In this document: in pieces, positions 1 through 7,738 of the stretch
How positions within the stretch are numbered: the stretch's first letter is position 1
Layout: every line of letters starts with the position of its first letter
Assembly: GCA_024691425.1 (NCBI GenBank)
Contig: JAILNQ010000086.1
Coordinates: 1-43,879 of the forward strand
Direction of reading: 5' to 3'
Length of the DNA stretch: 43,879 nt
Origin: Lachnospiraceae bacterium
Lineage (GTDB): Bacteria > Bacillota > Clostridia > Lachnospirales > Lachnospiraceae
The notes under the pieces: model-generated
The model's database searches: none
Told to the model about the DNA's origin: nothing
Seen by the model: only the letters and a program-made list of their open reading frames with translations
Program-made: the position numbers and the translations under genes

Positions 1-72
1 AAGGCCGCAAGGTGCCTTCTCGATGAATACAGAGCAGGAAGACTCGGCCGGATCAGCCTTGAAACACCGTAG
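1..72 (+). CDS. rbgA: Ribosome biogenesis GTPase RbgA (YlqF), C-terminal end only
   Basis: The window opens inside a reading frame that gives 23 residues ending in LGRISLETP and a TAG stop at 70-72. The pattern LLDEYRAGRLGRISLE resembles the extreme C-terminus of the YlqF/RbgA GTPase, which helps assemble the large ribosomal subunit. The following genes (lepB, rnhB, ylqG, ylqH, yraN) are the usual Firmicute neighbours of ylqF, which supports the call. No catalytic motif lies inside the visible part, so the assignment rests on this tail and on synteny. Confidence 0.65.
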   Translation, partial: KAARCLLDEYRAGRLGRISLETP

Positions 73-99
73 CTTTTATTGCGATTAAGGAGCATATGC

Positions 100-651
100 T
101 TGAAGAATAAAAGAAAAAAGAGAAAAGCCGGCGGCTTTATACGCGGACTTCTTGAAACAGGTCTGTTCATACTTGCGGTACTGCTTCTTACGTTCATCAT
201 GTCCAAGTATGTGATCGAACGTGTCAGAGTCCGCAATCATTCTATGGAACATACGCTCGAGAACGGCGACAGCGTGATGATAGACAAGCTGTCATATCGG
301 TTCCGTGATCCGAAAAGATTTGATATAATCGTATTCAGGCAGAGGGGCACCGGGGAAGAGCTTGTTAAGCGAGTGATCGGGCTTCCCGGCGAAACAGTTC
401 AGATAGAAGACGGCAAGATTTATATCGACGGCGAGGAAATCGAGGACGTTGAAGGCGCAAATGCACCTGAAGATGCCGGAATAGCTTCATCCCCTGTAGA
501 ACTGTCAGCCGGAGAGTATTTTGTTCTCGGTGACAACAGGGTGGAGAGCATCGATTCCCGTTTCGAAGCCGTCGGACTCGTTACTTCCACAAGAATAACA
601 GGCAGGGTTTTTTTCAGGCTTCTGCCGTTTTCAAGAATGAAAATTTTCTGA
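100..651 (+). CDS. lepB: Signal peptidase I
   Basis: Type I signal peptidase, which cleaves signal peptides from secreted proteins on the outer face of the membrane. A very basic N-terminus is followed by one membrane segment (about residues 15-36). The serine nucleophile is S48 in NHSMEHTL (the family usually has SMxPTL, so H replaces the common P). The lysine general base is K90 in LVKRVIGLPGE. The conserved box GDNRVESIDSR follows near residue 142. I chose the TTG at 100-102, because AAGGAG at 87-92 lies 7 bases upstream; the in-frame TTG at 79 has no such site. The length of 183 residues is normal for Gram-positive Sip proteins. It lies 27 bases after rbgA, probably in the same operon. 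Confidence 0.93.
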   Translation: MKNKRKKRKAGGFIRGLLETGLFILAVLLLTFIMSKYVIERVRVRNHSMEHTLENGDSVMIDKLSYRFRDPKRFDIIVFRQRGTGEELVKRVIGLPGETVQIEDGKIYIDGEEIEDVEGANAPEDAGIASSPVELSAGEYFVLGDNRVESIDSRFEAVGLVTSTRITGRVFFRLLPFSRMKIF

Positions 652-661
652 CGGACCGCTA

Positions 662-698
662 TATATAGTGGTTATCAATCAAAAGATAACAATATATA
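662..698. promoter_or_regulatory. AT-rich inverted repeat between lepB and rnhB
   Basis: The lepB-rnhB gap contains GTTATC (671-676) and GATAAC (685-690) separated by 8 bases, flanked on both sides by TATATA runs (662-667 and 693-698). It could form an imperfect hairpin or be a protein-binding site. There is no T-run after it, so it is not a standard terminator. Function is unknown. Confidence 0.3.
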
Positions 699-718
699 TG
701 AAACGGGTATTATCTTAA

Positions 719-1477
719 ATGGCCGAGAGCATAGGTGACATCAAATCAAAATTTAATAACCTGAAAGAGGCCGATTTTCCGCAGTTTATCGAAGAATACA
801 GGTGTGATGAAAGAAGCGGCGTTGCCGCGCTTGTTACGAAAGCGGAAAAGGCATACAGCCGTTATCTTGCCGAGGTCGAAAGAACAGAGCGCATGTTATC
901 CTTCGAAAGGGAATACAGCTGTTATTCGGCAATATGCGGTATAGATGAAGTGGGCAGAGGGCCTCTTGCAGGGCCTGTCGTGGCAGGCGCCGTCATCCTT
1001 CCGGCAGATGAGAGGATACTGTATCTTAACGATTCGAAACAGCTTTCTGCAGCAAAGCGTGACGAGCTCTATGACATCATTTATGAGCGGGCCGTGGCCG
1101 TCTCGGTCGCGAGCGTGGACCATAAGCGTATCGACGAGATAAACATTCTTCAGGCGACATATGAAGCGATGCGACAGGCCATAATGAATCTTCCGATAAA
1201 ACCCGATATATTATTAAATGATGCAGTTACGATCCCGGGTGTGGACATCAGACAGATCCCGATAATCAAAGGTGATGCGAAAAGCGCCTCAATTGCGGCA
1301 GCCAGCATAGTTGCGAAGGTAACGAGAGACCGTTTCATGGAATCAATGGATAAGGAATATCCCGGTTACGGATTTGCATCGAACAAGGGCTACGGCTCTG
1401 CGGATCATATAAACGCCATAAAGACCAAGGGACCGTGTCCGATACACAGAAGATCGTTCATAGGCAATTTCATTTGA
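719..1477 (+). CDS. rnhB: Ribonuclease HII
   Basis: RNase HII cuts the RNA strand of RNA/DNA hybrids and starts removal of misincorporated ribonucleotides. The first two metal-binding acids are D76 and E77 in GIDEVGRGPLAGPVVAGAV, the hallmark of the family. LNDSKQLS (about 103-110) and LLNDAVTIP (about 166-174, carrying the third acid) follow. The family usually has DG where this protein has DA. The roughly 70-residue N-terminal extension before the catalytic domain is typical of the Bacillus/Clostridium form (about 255 residues). The ATG at 719 has only a weak ribosome binding site upstream, unlike most genes here. Downstream, ylqG starts 18 bases later. Confidence 0.95.
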   Translation: MAESIGDIKSKFNNLKEADFPQFIEEYRCDERSGVAALVTKAEKAYSRYLAEVERTERMLSFEREYSCYSAICGIDEVGRGPLAGPVVAGAVILPADERILYLNDSKQLSAAKRDELYDIIYERAVAVSVASVDHKRIDEINILQATYEAMRQAIMNLPIKPDILLNDAVTIPGVDIRQIPIIKGDAKSASIAAASIVAKVTRDRFMESMDKEYPGYGFASNKGYGSADHINAIKTKGPCPIHRRSFIGNFI

Positions 1478-1495
1478 CGTACAGCGGAGAATAAT

Positions 1496-3457
1496 ATGCC
1501 GATATCAATTGACAGCAGTTACGCGAACAGCGACCACGGAAGGATCAGCACATATAACGGTGAAGGCCGTACCGAAAACGTCAGGGAAGGGGCGGTTTCC
1601 CAGAACGATAGTCTTTCCGCGGGGAATACGATAACGGGCGAGATTATTGAAAAGGACGGGGAACAGGTGATGATCCGTCTGTCCAATGACCGCACGATTT
1701 CGGCAAAACTTCAGGGCAATGCCGATATTGAAGTCGGCATGAGACTTACTTTTGAGGTCGCAAAAGGCGGCAGCCAGACAGCGCTGAGACCGTTGTTCGC
1801 AAATCTTTCCAACAGCAATGCGGCCATGTCTGCGCTTCGTGCCGCAGGCCTTCCTATCAACGATACAACTCTTACCATGACAGACAGGATGATGACCGAA
1901 AGCATGCCTGTCAACCGTAATGCGCTCGCGGAAATGTTCAGAAGCGTGTCAGCCCATTCAAACGTATCTCCGGAATCCATAGTTCAGATGACTAAGCTGA
2001 ACATGCCTCTTACCGAATCTAACGTCATTCAGTTCGATAACTACCGCAATTTTGAACATCAGATAACGAACGACCTTCAGAACGTTTCAGAAGGCATAGC
2101 GGACCTTTTCCGTGAAGCCGCAGGAAATGCCGGAGATTCTCAGGTTTTTGCAGGAATGTCAACAGGCTCTGTCATTAATGAAGTTCTGAACCTGATCGAT
2201 ACCGATAGCCTTGAGACGATAATGCCTGACCAGAACGCCGGTATATCGGAGTCTGCCCTGGCCGGACAGTCAGCTGAAACGTCAGTAAATGCGAACATTT
2301 CACTTTCCGCCGAAGAGCAGATGGTTCTTTCGAACGATATTCAGAACCTTCTCATACTTGCCGGGGAGCAGTCCGACATACATGAACCTCTGAATCCGTC
2401 GGAAGTCATAACCGCAGTGAAAAACCTTGTCAATGAATATCCGCCTGATGATATTAAGGTCATCGAGGCAGAGCTTGCCGCATATTCTGAAGAAGCATCC
2501 GAGGCAATGGATGAAGGGAAGCTTCAGAATTCCGCAATGGAGGATATAGCCGCTCTTAAGAATCCTGGCCGTGAGGCGGGAACAGTTACTGATTCTGGCG
2601 TGCCTTCTGCGTCAGCTGAAACCGGATCGGTACGTGAGTCTCTGACCTCACCTGATCTGCAGCATGCCATATCCCATGGATCCGAACGCGTATCTGAAAA
2701 TACAACGGGTTCTCAGAACCCGGCCGTACCAGGAGTACAGACAGAAGACAGCCCCGAGCTTGCCGCGGCAAAACTTAAACATAAGATTACCGAGAAACTC
2801 AGCAGTATCCTGAGATCAGACGGATTTTCGAAGCTCGTAAAGGATTCTGTTAAGGCGCAGATGTCGATAAAGCCTGAAGATGTCGCAAAGCCCGGCAAGA
2901 TAGATGAGCTATATGATAAGATAGTAAGAACGTCCGCGAAGGTCAGTGAGCTCATGGAGAGCATCGGAAGACCTGATTCTGCCGTTGCAAACTCTGCGGG
3001 TGCATTAACGGATAACGTGAACTTCATGAATCAGCTCAACGAGTTCTTGAGCTATGTTCAGCTTCCGCTCAAAATGGCCGGAGAGGATGCAAACGGAGAA
3101 CTTTATGTGTATACGAACAGGAAGAGCCTTTCGGACAGCAACGGGAATTTCACGGCACTTCTGCATCTTGACATGGAGCATCTCGGCCCCATGGATATAT
3201 ATGTGAGCATGCGCGATTATACGAAGGTCAGCACGAATTTCTATCTTCAGAGCGAGGATATGCTGGATTTCATCGAAGCGCATATTGATGAACTCACCAA
3301 GAGGCTTACCGACAAGGGATATAACACGAGCATGAAGGTTACTAAGAAGGATCCGAATGAGCCGATACTCCCGATAGCCGATGAGTTTACGAAAGACGAA
3401 GCTAATGCACAGATGCCGGTCGTGGTGTCGAAGATGAGATTTGACGTAAGGGCTTGA
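1496..3457 (+). CDS. ylqG: FliK-like hook-length control domain protein (YlqG type)
   Basis: A 653-residue protein with no signal peptide or membrane segment. The N-terminal and middle parts are low-complexity, rich in Ser, Ala, Glu and Asn, with a small beta-rich stretch at about 45-100 (ITGEIIEKDGEQVMIRL). The C-terminal region, about residues 510-610, looks like the FliK C-terminal domain: FLSYVQLPLKM, then LHLDMEHLGPMDIYVSM, then helices around LDFIEAHIDELTKRLTDKGY. In flagellar systems that domain contacts FlhB and switches export specificity. The next gene encodes a FlhB-C-like protein, so the pair is preserved outside any visible flagellar operon, as with ylqG-ylqH in Bacillus subtilis. 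CGGAG lies just before the ATG. Confidence 0.72.
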   Translation: MPISIDSSYANSDHGRISTYNGEGRTENVREGAVSQNDSLSAGNTITGEIIEKDGEQVMIRLSNDRTISAKLQGNADIEVGMRLTFEVAKGGSQTALRPLFANLSNSNAAMSALRAAGLPINDTTLTMTDRMMTESMPVNRNALAEMFRSVSAHSNVSPESIVQMTKLNMPLTESNVIQFDNYRNFEHQITNDLQNVSEGIADLFREAAGNAGDSQVFAGMSTGSVINEVLNLIDTDSLETIMPDQNAGISESALAGQSAETSVNANISLSAEEQMVLSNDIQNLLILAGEQSDIHEPLNPSEVITAVKNLVNEYPPDDIKVIEAELAAYSEEASEAMDEGKLQNSAMEDIAALKNPGREAGTVTDSGVPSASAETGSVRESLTSPDLQHAISHGSERVSENTTGSQNPAVPGVQTEDSPELAAAKLKHKITEKLSSILRSDGFSKLVKDSVKAQMSIKPEDVAKPGKIDELYDKIVRTSAKVSELMESIGRPDSAVANSAGALTDNVNFMNQLNEFLSYVQLPLKMAGEDANGELYVYTNRKSLSDSNGNFTALLHLDMEHLGPMDIYVSMRDYTKVSTNFYLQSEDMLDFIEAHIDELTKRLTDKGYNTSMKVTKKDPNEPILPIADEFTKDEANAQMPVVVSKMRFDVRA

Positions 3458-3458
3458 T

Positions 3459-3746
3459 ATGGCGGAAGAGGAAAAGAAAAAGGTAAAACAGGCCGTTGCC
3501 ATTGAATATGATCCGAATGACATGGCTCCTAAGATCGTTGCCACAGGACGCGGCAAGCTTGCCGAACGCATAATCGAGCAGGCTAAGGAAAACGATGTCC
3601 CGATCCATGAGGACGAGAAACTTGCCGGTACGCTTTCGAAGCTTGACATAGGCGACTACATTCCTCCGGAACTCTACGAGGTTGTTGCAGAAATACTCGT
3701 ATTCGTCGACAATATGGAAAAGATCCGGAGCAAACTCGGGAAATAA
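3459..3746 (+). CDS. ylqH: FlhB C-terminal domain homologue (YlqH type)
   Basis: A 95-residue soluble protein matching the cytoplasmic domain of the flagellar export component FlhB downstream of its autocleavage site. Visible family features are AVAIEYDPNDMAPKIVATG, then IIEQAKENDVPIHEDEKLAG and a C-terminal helical part with YIPPELYEVVAEIL. The NPTH autocleavage motif and all membrane segments are absent; the start methionine falls close to where the cleaved fragment of FlhB would begin. It starts 1 base after the ylqG stop and its TAA overlaps the yraN ATG by one base (TAATG), so the three genes are translated as a unit. Function of these stand-alone proteins is not established. Confidence 0.82.
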   Translation: MAEEEKKKVKQAVAIEYDPNDMAPKIVATGRGKLAERIIEQAKENDVPIHEDEKLAGTLSKLDIGDYIPPELYEVVAEILVFVDNMEKIRSKLGK

Positions 3747-4099
3747 TGAACAAAAGAAAAATAGGAACACAGAAAGAAGAGACGGCCGCCGCATATCTTC
3801 GAGAATGCGGGCTGACCATTCTGGAAATGAATTTCAGGAGCAGAATGGGGGAGATAGACATTGTTGCATCCGATGCAGATTATACGGTGTTCGTCGAAGT
3901 CAAATACAGAAAAACCGCTTCCGCGGGAGTACCCGAAGAAGCGGTGGGCATATCAAAAGCAAGAACCATATCTAAAACCGCTGATTACTACAGAGTTCTT
4001 AAGAAACTTCCGCCTGACGCGAAAATCAGATTCGATGTAGTCGCCATCGAGGGCAGTACGATCAGATGGCATAAAAACGCTTTTCCTTATTGCGGTTAG
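3746..4099 (+). CDS. yraN: YraN family (UPF0102) nuclease-fold protein
   Basis: A 117-residue member of the YraN/UPF0102 family. The restriction-endonuclease-like core is visible: a Gly-Glu-Ile-Asp step in MGEIDIVASD (about 33-42), then FVEVKYRK (about 49-56), giving the D-E-x-K pattern of the fold. AVGISKARTISKTADYY is the following family helix. The biochemical role is not firmly known; genome neighbourhoods point to DNA metabolism. The start overlaps the ylqH stop. At the 3-prime end the TAG stop (4097-4099) overlaps the stop codon of the opposing prs gene. Confidence 0.9.
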   Translation: MNKRKIGTQKEETAAAYLRECGLTILEMNFRSRMGEIDIVASDADYTVFVEVKYRKTASAGVPEEAVGISKARTISKTADYYRVLKKLPPDAKIRFDVVAIEGSTIRWHKNAFPYCG

Positions 4100-5301
4100 G
4101 CGTTGTCGTCCGCAAGAAATTCCTGCCCCAGACGCTGATTGTAACGCCGTAGCACCTCGTGTATCTTTTCGGTGTTCGTATGTACTTTCGACATCGCGAT
4201 GTCATGGTTCATATAGTCAATGACAGTTGCGAGGAATTCGCTCATGTCTGCCTCGATGAAGTAAGGCCGCGTATTGATGCTGGGATCGTGATAGCAGAGA
4301 TTCGTGCATATTATCTTATCGAATATGCATTCATCATATGCCTTGTCAAATATGTCGATTCCTTCAGTAAAGAGCCCGAACGTGCAGCATATATAAACCC
4401 TCTTTGCATTCATCGACTTGAGCTGCTTAGCTGTATCTATCATGCTTCCGCCGGAGCTTATCATGTCATCGATTATGATGACGTCCTTTCCGTCGATCTC
4501 ATCTCCTAGAAACTCATGTGCGACTATAGGGTTCTTTCCGTTTATGATCTTCGTATAATCCCTTCTCTTGTAGAACATGCCCGTGTTGACTCCGAGGACG
4601 CCTGCAAAATATACGGCGCGGTCTAGAGCTCCTTCGTCAGGGCTTATAACTACCAGATGATCCTTGTCTATGATGAGGTCCCGCTCATAGTGGATGAGAG
4701 ATGAGATGAACTCGTAAGGAGGGGTGAAATTGTCGAAACCGCACAGAGGCATGGAATTCTGAACCTTAGGGTCGTGAGCATCAAAAGTGATTATGTCATT
4801 GACGCCCATGTCTGCAAGCTCAGCTAATGCCATAGCGCAATCAAGTGATTCACGGAGCGTCCTCTTATGCTGCCGCGATTCATACAGGAACGGCATTATG
4901 ACTGTTATTCTGTGCGCCTTTCCGCCTATGGCGGCGATGACGCGTTTTATGTCCATATATATGTCATCGGGGGACATGTAGTGCACGAATCCGTTGACAG
5001 TAAAGGAATTGCTATGGTTGCAGACATCAGCGAGAATGAAGATATCCATTCCTCGTGAACTGTCGCGCAGGATCGATTTTCCCTCTCCAGTACCGAAACG
5101 AGGCCATTCACAGTCGAGAATGTATGTATCTCTCTCATAACCGAAGAAAGCGCTCGCATCACGGTGATTGAGATTCTGGCGTTTACGGTATTCGGCTATC
5201 CTTTTGTCGACTGCCTGACCGAGCTCTTCGCAGCTCTTGTGAACGATCAGACCGAGAGGAGCAACCGGACGCGTATCCTCGATGTTAAAATGCTCAGACA
5301 T
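4096..5301 (-). CDS. prs: Ribose-phosphate pyrophosphokinase (long form)
   Basis: Makes phosphoribosyl pyrophosphate from ribose 5-phosphate and ATP for nucleotide, histidine and tryptophan synthesis. Conserved elements in order: ATP-contacting SRQHKR, the histidine-bearing FDAHD, SPDEGALDRA, the flexible loop FYKRRDYTKIING and the PRPP loop VIIIDDMISSGGSM. The protein is 401 residues, longer than the usual 310-320, with an N-terminal extension and insertions; this long form is familiar from Lachnospiraceae. The ATG (5299-5301) has AAGGA 10 bases upstream. It is transcribed opposite to both neighbours, and its TAA (4096-4098 on the plus strand reads TTA) overlaps the yraN stop. Confidence 0.92.
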   Translation of the reverse strand: MSEHFNIEDTRPVAPLGLIVHKSCEELGQAVDKRIAEYRKRQNLNHRDASAFFGYERDTYILDCEWPRFGTGEGKSILRDSSRGMDIFILADVCNHSNSFTVNGFVHYMSPDDIYMDIKRVIAAIGGKAHRITVIMPFLYESRQHKRTLRESLDCAMALAELADMGVNDIITFDAHDPKVQNSMPLCGFDNFTPPYEFISSLIHYERDLIIDKDHLVVISPDEGALDRAVYFAGVLGVNTGMFYKRRDYTKIINGKNPIVAHEFLGDEIDGKDVIIIDDMISSGGSMIDTAKQLKSMNAKRVYICCTFGLFTEGIDIFDKAYDECIFDKIICTNLCYHDPSINTRPYFIEADMSEFLATVIDYMNHDIAMSKVHTNTEKIHEVLRRYNQRLGQEFLADDNA

Positions 5302-5362
5302 TGCATAACCATCCTTTCATTTTTTGCAACAATAGTTTATCAACTACTCCTTATTTTTTCTA

Positions 5363-5391
5363 CTGTTATTTTCATAAAAATCATTTATAAT
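5363..5391 (+). promoter_or_regulatory. Probable gltX promoter
   Basis: A perfect TATAAT (5386-5391) lies 47 bases before the gltX ATG, with a poor -35 match CTGTTA 17 bases upstream. The surrounding 137-base prs-gltX divergent region is very AT-rich. I saw no T-box or other leader structure in it. The opposing prs promoter is not clear; TAAACT on the minus strand (5334-5339) is a weak candidate. Confidence 0.5.
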
Positions 5392-5438
5392 ATTTATCGT
5401 GATTTTTTTAGAATATTACGAAGAAAGCAGGAAATGAA

Positions 5439-6890
5439 ATGGCTACAGTAAGAACCAGATTCGCTCCGAGCCCGACGGGCAGGATGCATGTTGGAAACTT
5501 AAGGACTGCGCTCTATGCGTACCTCATTGCAAAACACGAGAACGGGAAATTTCTTCTGCGTATAGAAGATACCGATCAGGAAAGATATGTTGACGGAGCG
5601 GTTGACATAATATATAGAACTCTTGAGAAGACAGGCCTCATTCATGATGAGGGCCCTGACAAGGACGGAGGCGTGGGACCTTATGTTCAGAGCGAGCGCC
5701 AGGCCTCGGGAATCTATCTGAAATACGCAAAGCAGCTCATCGATGAGGGAAAAGCATATTACTGCTTCTGCACAAAAGAAAGGCTTGAAGGCCTTGTACA
5801 GACGGTCGGCGACAAAGAGATCAATGTGTATGACAAGCACTGTCTGTCGCTTTCAAAAGAGGAGATACAGGCTAATCTTGATGCCGGAATGCCTTATGTT
5901 ATCAGACAGAACAACCCCAATACAGGCACAACAACGTTTCATGATGAGATCTACGGCGATATCACAGTGGACAATGCAGAACTTGATGACATGATACTTA
6001 TAAAGTCCGACGGGTATCCGACGTATAATTTTGCGAACGTGATAGATGATCATCTCATGGGCATAACGCATGTCGTGAGAGGCAACGAATATCTTTCGTC
6101 CACACCTAAGTACAACAGGCTCTATGAGGCGTTCGGATGGGATATTCCTGTTTACGTCCACTGTCCGCTGATTACTGACGAGGAGCACAAGAAGCTTTCG
6201 AAAAGATGCGGACATTCGTCATATGAGGATCTTATAGAGCAGGGATTTGTTACGGAAGCCGTGGTGAATTTTGTCGCCCTTCTCGGGTGGTCGCCTGAAG
6301 ATAACGTTGAGATAATGAGCCTTCCGGAGCTTATCGCAAAATTCGATTACACGAAGATGAGCAAGAGCCCCGCGGTTTTTGATTACACCAAGCTCAAATG
6401 GATGAACGGGGAATATTTCAAGGCAATGGATCCTGAAAGGTTCTTTGAAATGGCCAAGCCGTATTTAAAGGATGTCATCACGAAGGACCTCGATCTTCAC
6501 AGGATCGCCGAGATGGTCAGAACAAGGATCGAGATATTGCCCGATATAAAAGATCATATTGATTTCTTTGAGGCGGTACCGGAATATGACATTTCAATGT
6601 ATACGCATAAAAAGATGAAAACGGATGCGGCATCAAGTCTTGCGCTTCTTGAAGAAGTGCTCCCGATGCTGGAACAGTGTGATGATTTTTCAAACGATAA
6701 TCTGTTTTCCCTGCTTCAGGATTATGCTGCAAAGAAAGAATACAAGACGGGGTTTGTCATGTGGCCGATAAGGACTGCACTGTCCGGTAAACAGATGACT
6801 CCGGGTGGAGCGACAGAGCTCATGGAAGTGCTGGGAAAAGAAGAGTCCATAAGCCGTATAGCAGCAGCGATAGATAAACTGAAGGGATAA
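5439..6890 (+). CDS. gltX: Glutamyl-tRNA synthetase
   Basis: Class I synthetase that charges tRNA-Glu. The ATP-binding signature is [19 protein letters not shown] near the N-terminus (HVGN in place of HIGH), followed by [12 protein letters not shown], and the second signature is KKLSKRCGH (KLSKR in place of KMSKS) at about residue 252. The length of 483 residues and the helical C-terminal anticodon-binding part are normal. The ATG has GCAGGA 6 bases upstream. Whether it also charges tRNA-Gln (non-discriminating form) cannot be judged here. After the stop comes a degraded peptidase fragment rather than an intact partner gene. Confidence 0.96.
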   Translation: MATVRTRFAPSPTGRMHVGNLRTALYAYLIAKHENGKFLLRIEDTDQERYVDGAVDIIYRTLEKTGLIHDEGPDKDGGVGPYVQSERQASGIYLKYAKQLIDEGKAYYCFCTKERLEGLVQTVGDKEINVYDKHCLSLSKEEIQANLDAGMPYVIRQNNPNTGTTTFHDEIYGDITVDNAELDDMILIKSDGYPTYNFANVIDDHLMGITHVVRGNEYLSSTPKYNRLYEAFGWDIPVYVHCPLITDEEHKKLSKRCGHSSYEDLIEQGFVTEAVVNFVALLGWSPEDNVEIMSLPELIAKFDYTKMSKSPAVFDYTKLKWMNGEYFKAMDPERFFEMAKPYLKDVITKDLDLHRIAEMVRTRIEILPDIKDHIDFFEAVPEYDISMYTHKKMKTDAASSLALLEEVLPMLEQCDDFSNDNLFSLLQDYAAKKEYKTGFVMWPIRTALSGKQMTPGGATELMEVLGKEESISRIAAAIDKLKG

Positions 6891-6897
6891 CGGAGAA

Positions 6898-7078
6898 ATG
6901 ATGAAAAGAAGATGCATATATTGATTTCTTAAAAGCAGGCGCTTCGGCAGATCCGGCATCTCTGCTAGGGATGGCAGGAGTTGATCCGCTTGATGATGCC
7001 ACTTACGAAACTGCAGGAGAGCTTATCGAAAATCTTATCGATGAATTCATCGAGACATCAGATATGATGGCTGAATAG
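6898..7078 (+). pseudogene. Remnant of an M3-family oligoendopeptidase (PepF type)
   Basis: Between gltX and the opposing ktrA gene there is no intact gene, but the frame from 6905 to the TAG at 7076-7078 encodes KEDAYIDFLKAGASADP, then SLLGMAGVDPLDDATYE and a helical ENLIDEFIE tail. This matches the C-terminus of M3B oligoendopeptidase F proteins (FLKAG...P..LL..AGVD). The frame has no start codon and is preceded by a TGA (6902-6904). Eight bases past the gltX stop there is a GGAG followed by ATGATG (6898-6903), in another frame, which may be the surviving 5-prime end of the same gene. The picture fits an internal deletion of several hundred codons. About 54 recognisable codons remain, without the HExxH zinc site. 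Confidence 0.68.
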
Positions 7079-7081
7079 TTT

Positions 7082-7726
7082 TCAAAGCATTCCTTTCATG
7101 TTGTTTTTTTCGGTAACTATAAGAAGTATATCATCCTTTTCAAAAGGTTTTTTCGGGTCAACAAAGTGCAGCGAAACGCCCTTTTTGCGTACTGCCACGA
7201 TGTTGAGCTTCATTCTTCCGCGGAGGTCGAGTTCAACAAGATCCTTTCCGATCCATTCGGGTTTCGGCGCCATCTCTATCATGTACATGTTGTCATCGAG
7301 CTCATAGAAATCTTTGAATATCGATGACATCATGATCCGCGCCGAACGGGCCCCGCCTTCACCTTCGGGGTCGATTATCTTGTCAGAGCCGACTTTCTTC
7401 AGTATAGTGGCCATCCGGTCTGAAGATGTTTTTGAGATCACGATAGGAACCCCCTGCTCTTTGGCTACAGTCACACAAAGGATTGATGCCGCCAGATCGC
7501 CGCCCATCGTTGTCACAACTATATCCATGTTCTTGAGGCCGAGAGAGAGAACTTCCTCTTCATTCGCAAGGTTAGCGCATACCGCTGATGTGCATCTGTC
7601 TGAAAAGTCTTTTACAATTTCCTCATTACAGTCTGCGACGAGAACGTCTGCCCCCATTCTGTAAAGATTTTCCGCAACGCTCTTTCCGTATTTTCCGAGA
7701 CCGAGAACGGCAACTGATTTTTTCAT
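7082..7726 (-). CDS. ktrA: Potassium uptake regulatory subunit, RCK type (KtrA/TrkA)
   Basis: Cytoplasmic gating ring subunit of a Ktr/Trk potassium transporter. Residues 1-120 form an RCK_N Rossmann domain: VAVLGLGKYGKSVAE is the dinucleotide-binding loop and VLVADCNEE holds the acidic residue at the end of strand 2. Residues about 135-214 are the RCK_C domain. The length of 214 fits KtrA/KtrC. The ATG is preceded by AGGAGG, which overlaps the stop of the upstream channel gene (12-base gap), so the two are cotranscribed. The stop lies 3 bases from that of the opposing peptidase remnant. The name TrkA is equally possible, since ligand preference cannot be seen. Confidence 0.92.
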   Translation of the reverse strand: MKKSVAVLGLGKYGKSVAENLYRMGADVLVADCNEEIVKDFSDRCTSAVCANLANEEEVLSLGLKNMDIVVTTMGGDLAASILCVTVAKEQGVPIVISKTSSDRMATILKKVGSDKIIDPEGEGGARSARIMMSSIFKDFYELDDNMYMIEMAPKPEWIGKDLVELDLRGRMKLNIVAVRKKGVSLHFVDPKKPFEKDDILLIVTEKNNMKGML

Positions 7727-7738
7727 TTATTATGCCTC

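Noticed and set aside
3005-3861. Overlapping minus-strand frames over ylqG-ylqH-yraN
   Set aside because: They are antisense to three tightly coupled genes with recognisable families and show no domain of their own.
5302-5438. T-box or other riboswitch before gltX (and likewise before trpS and ilvD)
   Set aside because: No T-box sequence, specifier stem or terminator-antiterminator is visible before gltX or trpS; the region before ilvD has competing hairpins but no T-box.
5164-5451. A 95-codon plus-strand frame across the prs start and the prs-gltX gap
   Set aside because: It runs through the prs coding region and an AT-rich promoter region; the hydrophobic end is a by-product of T-rich DNA.
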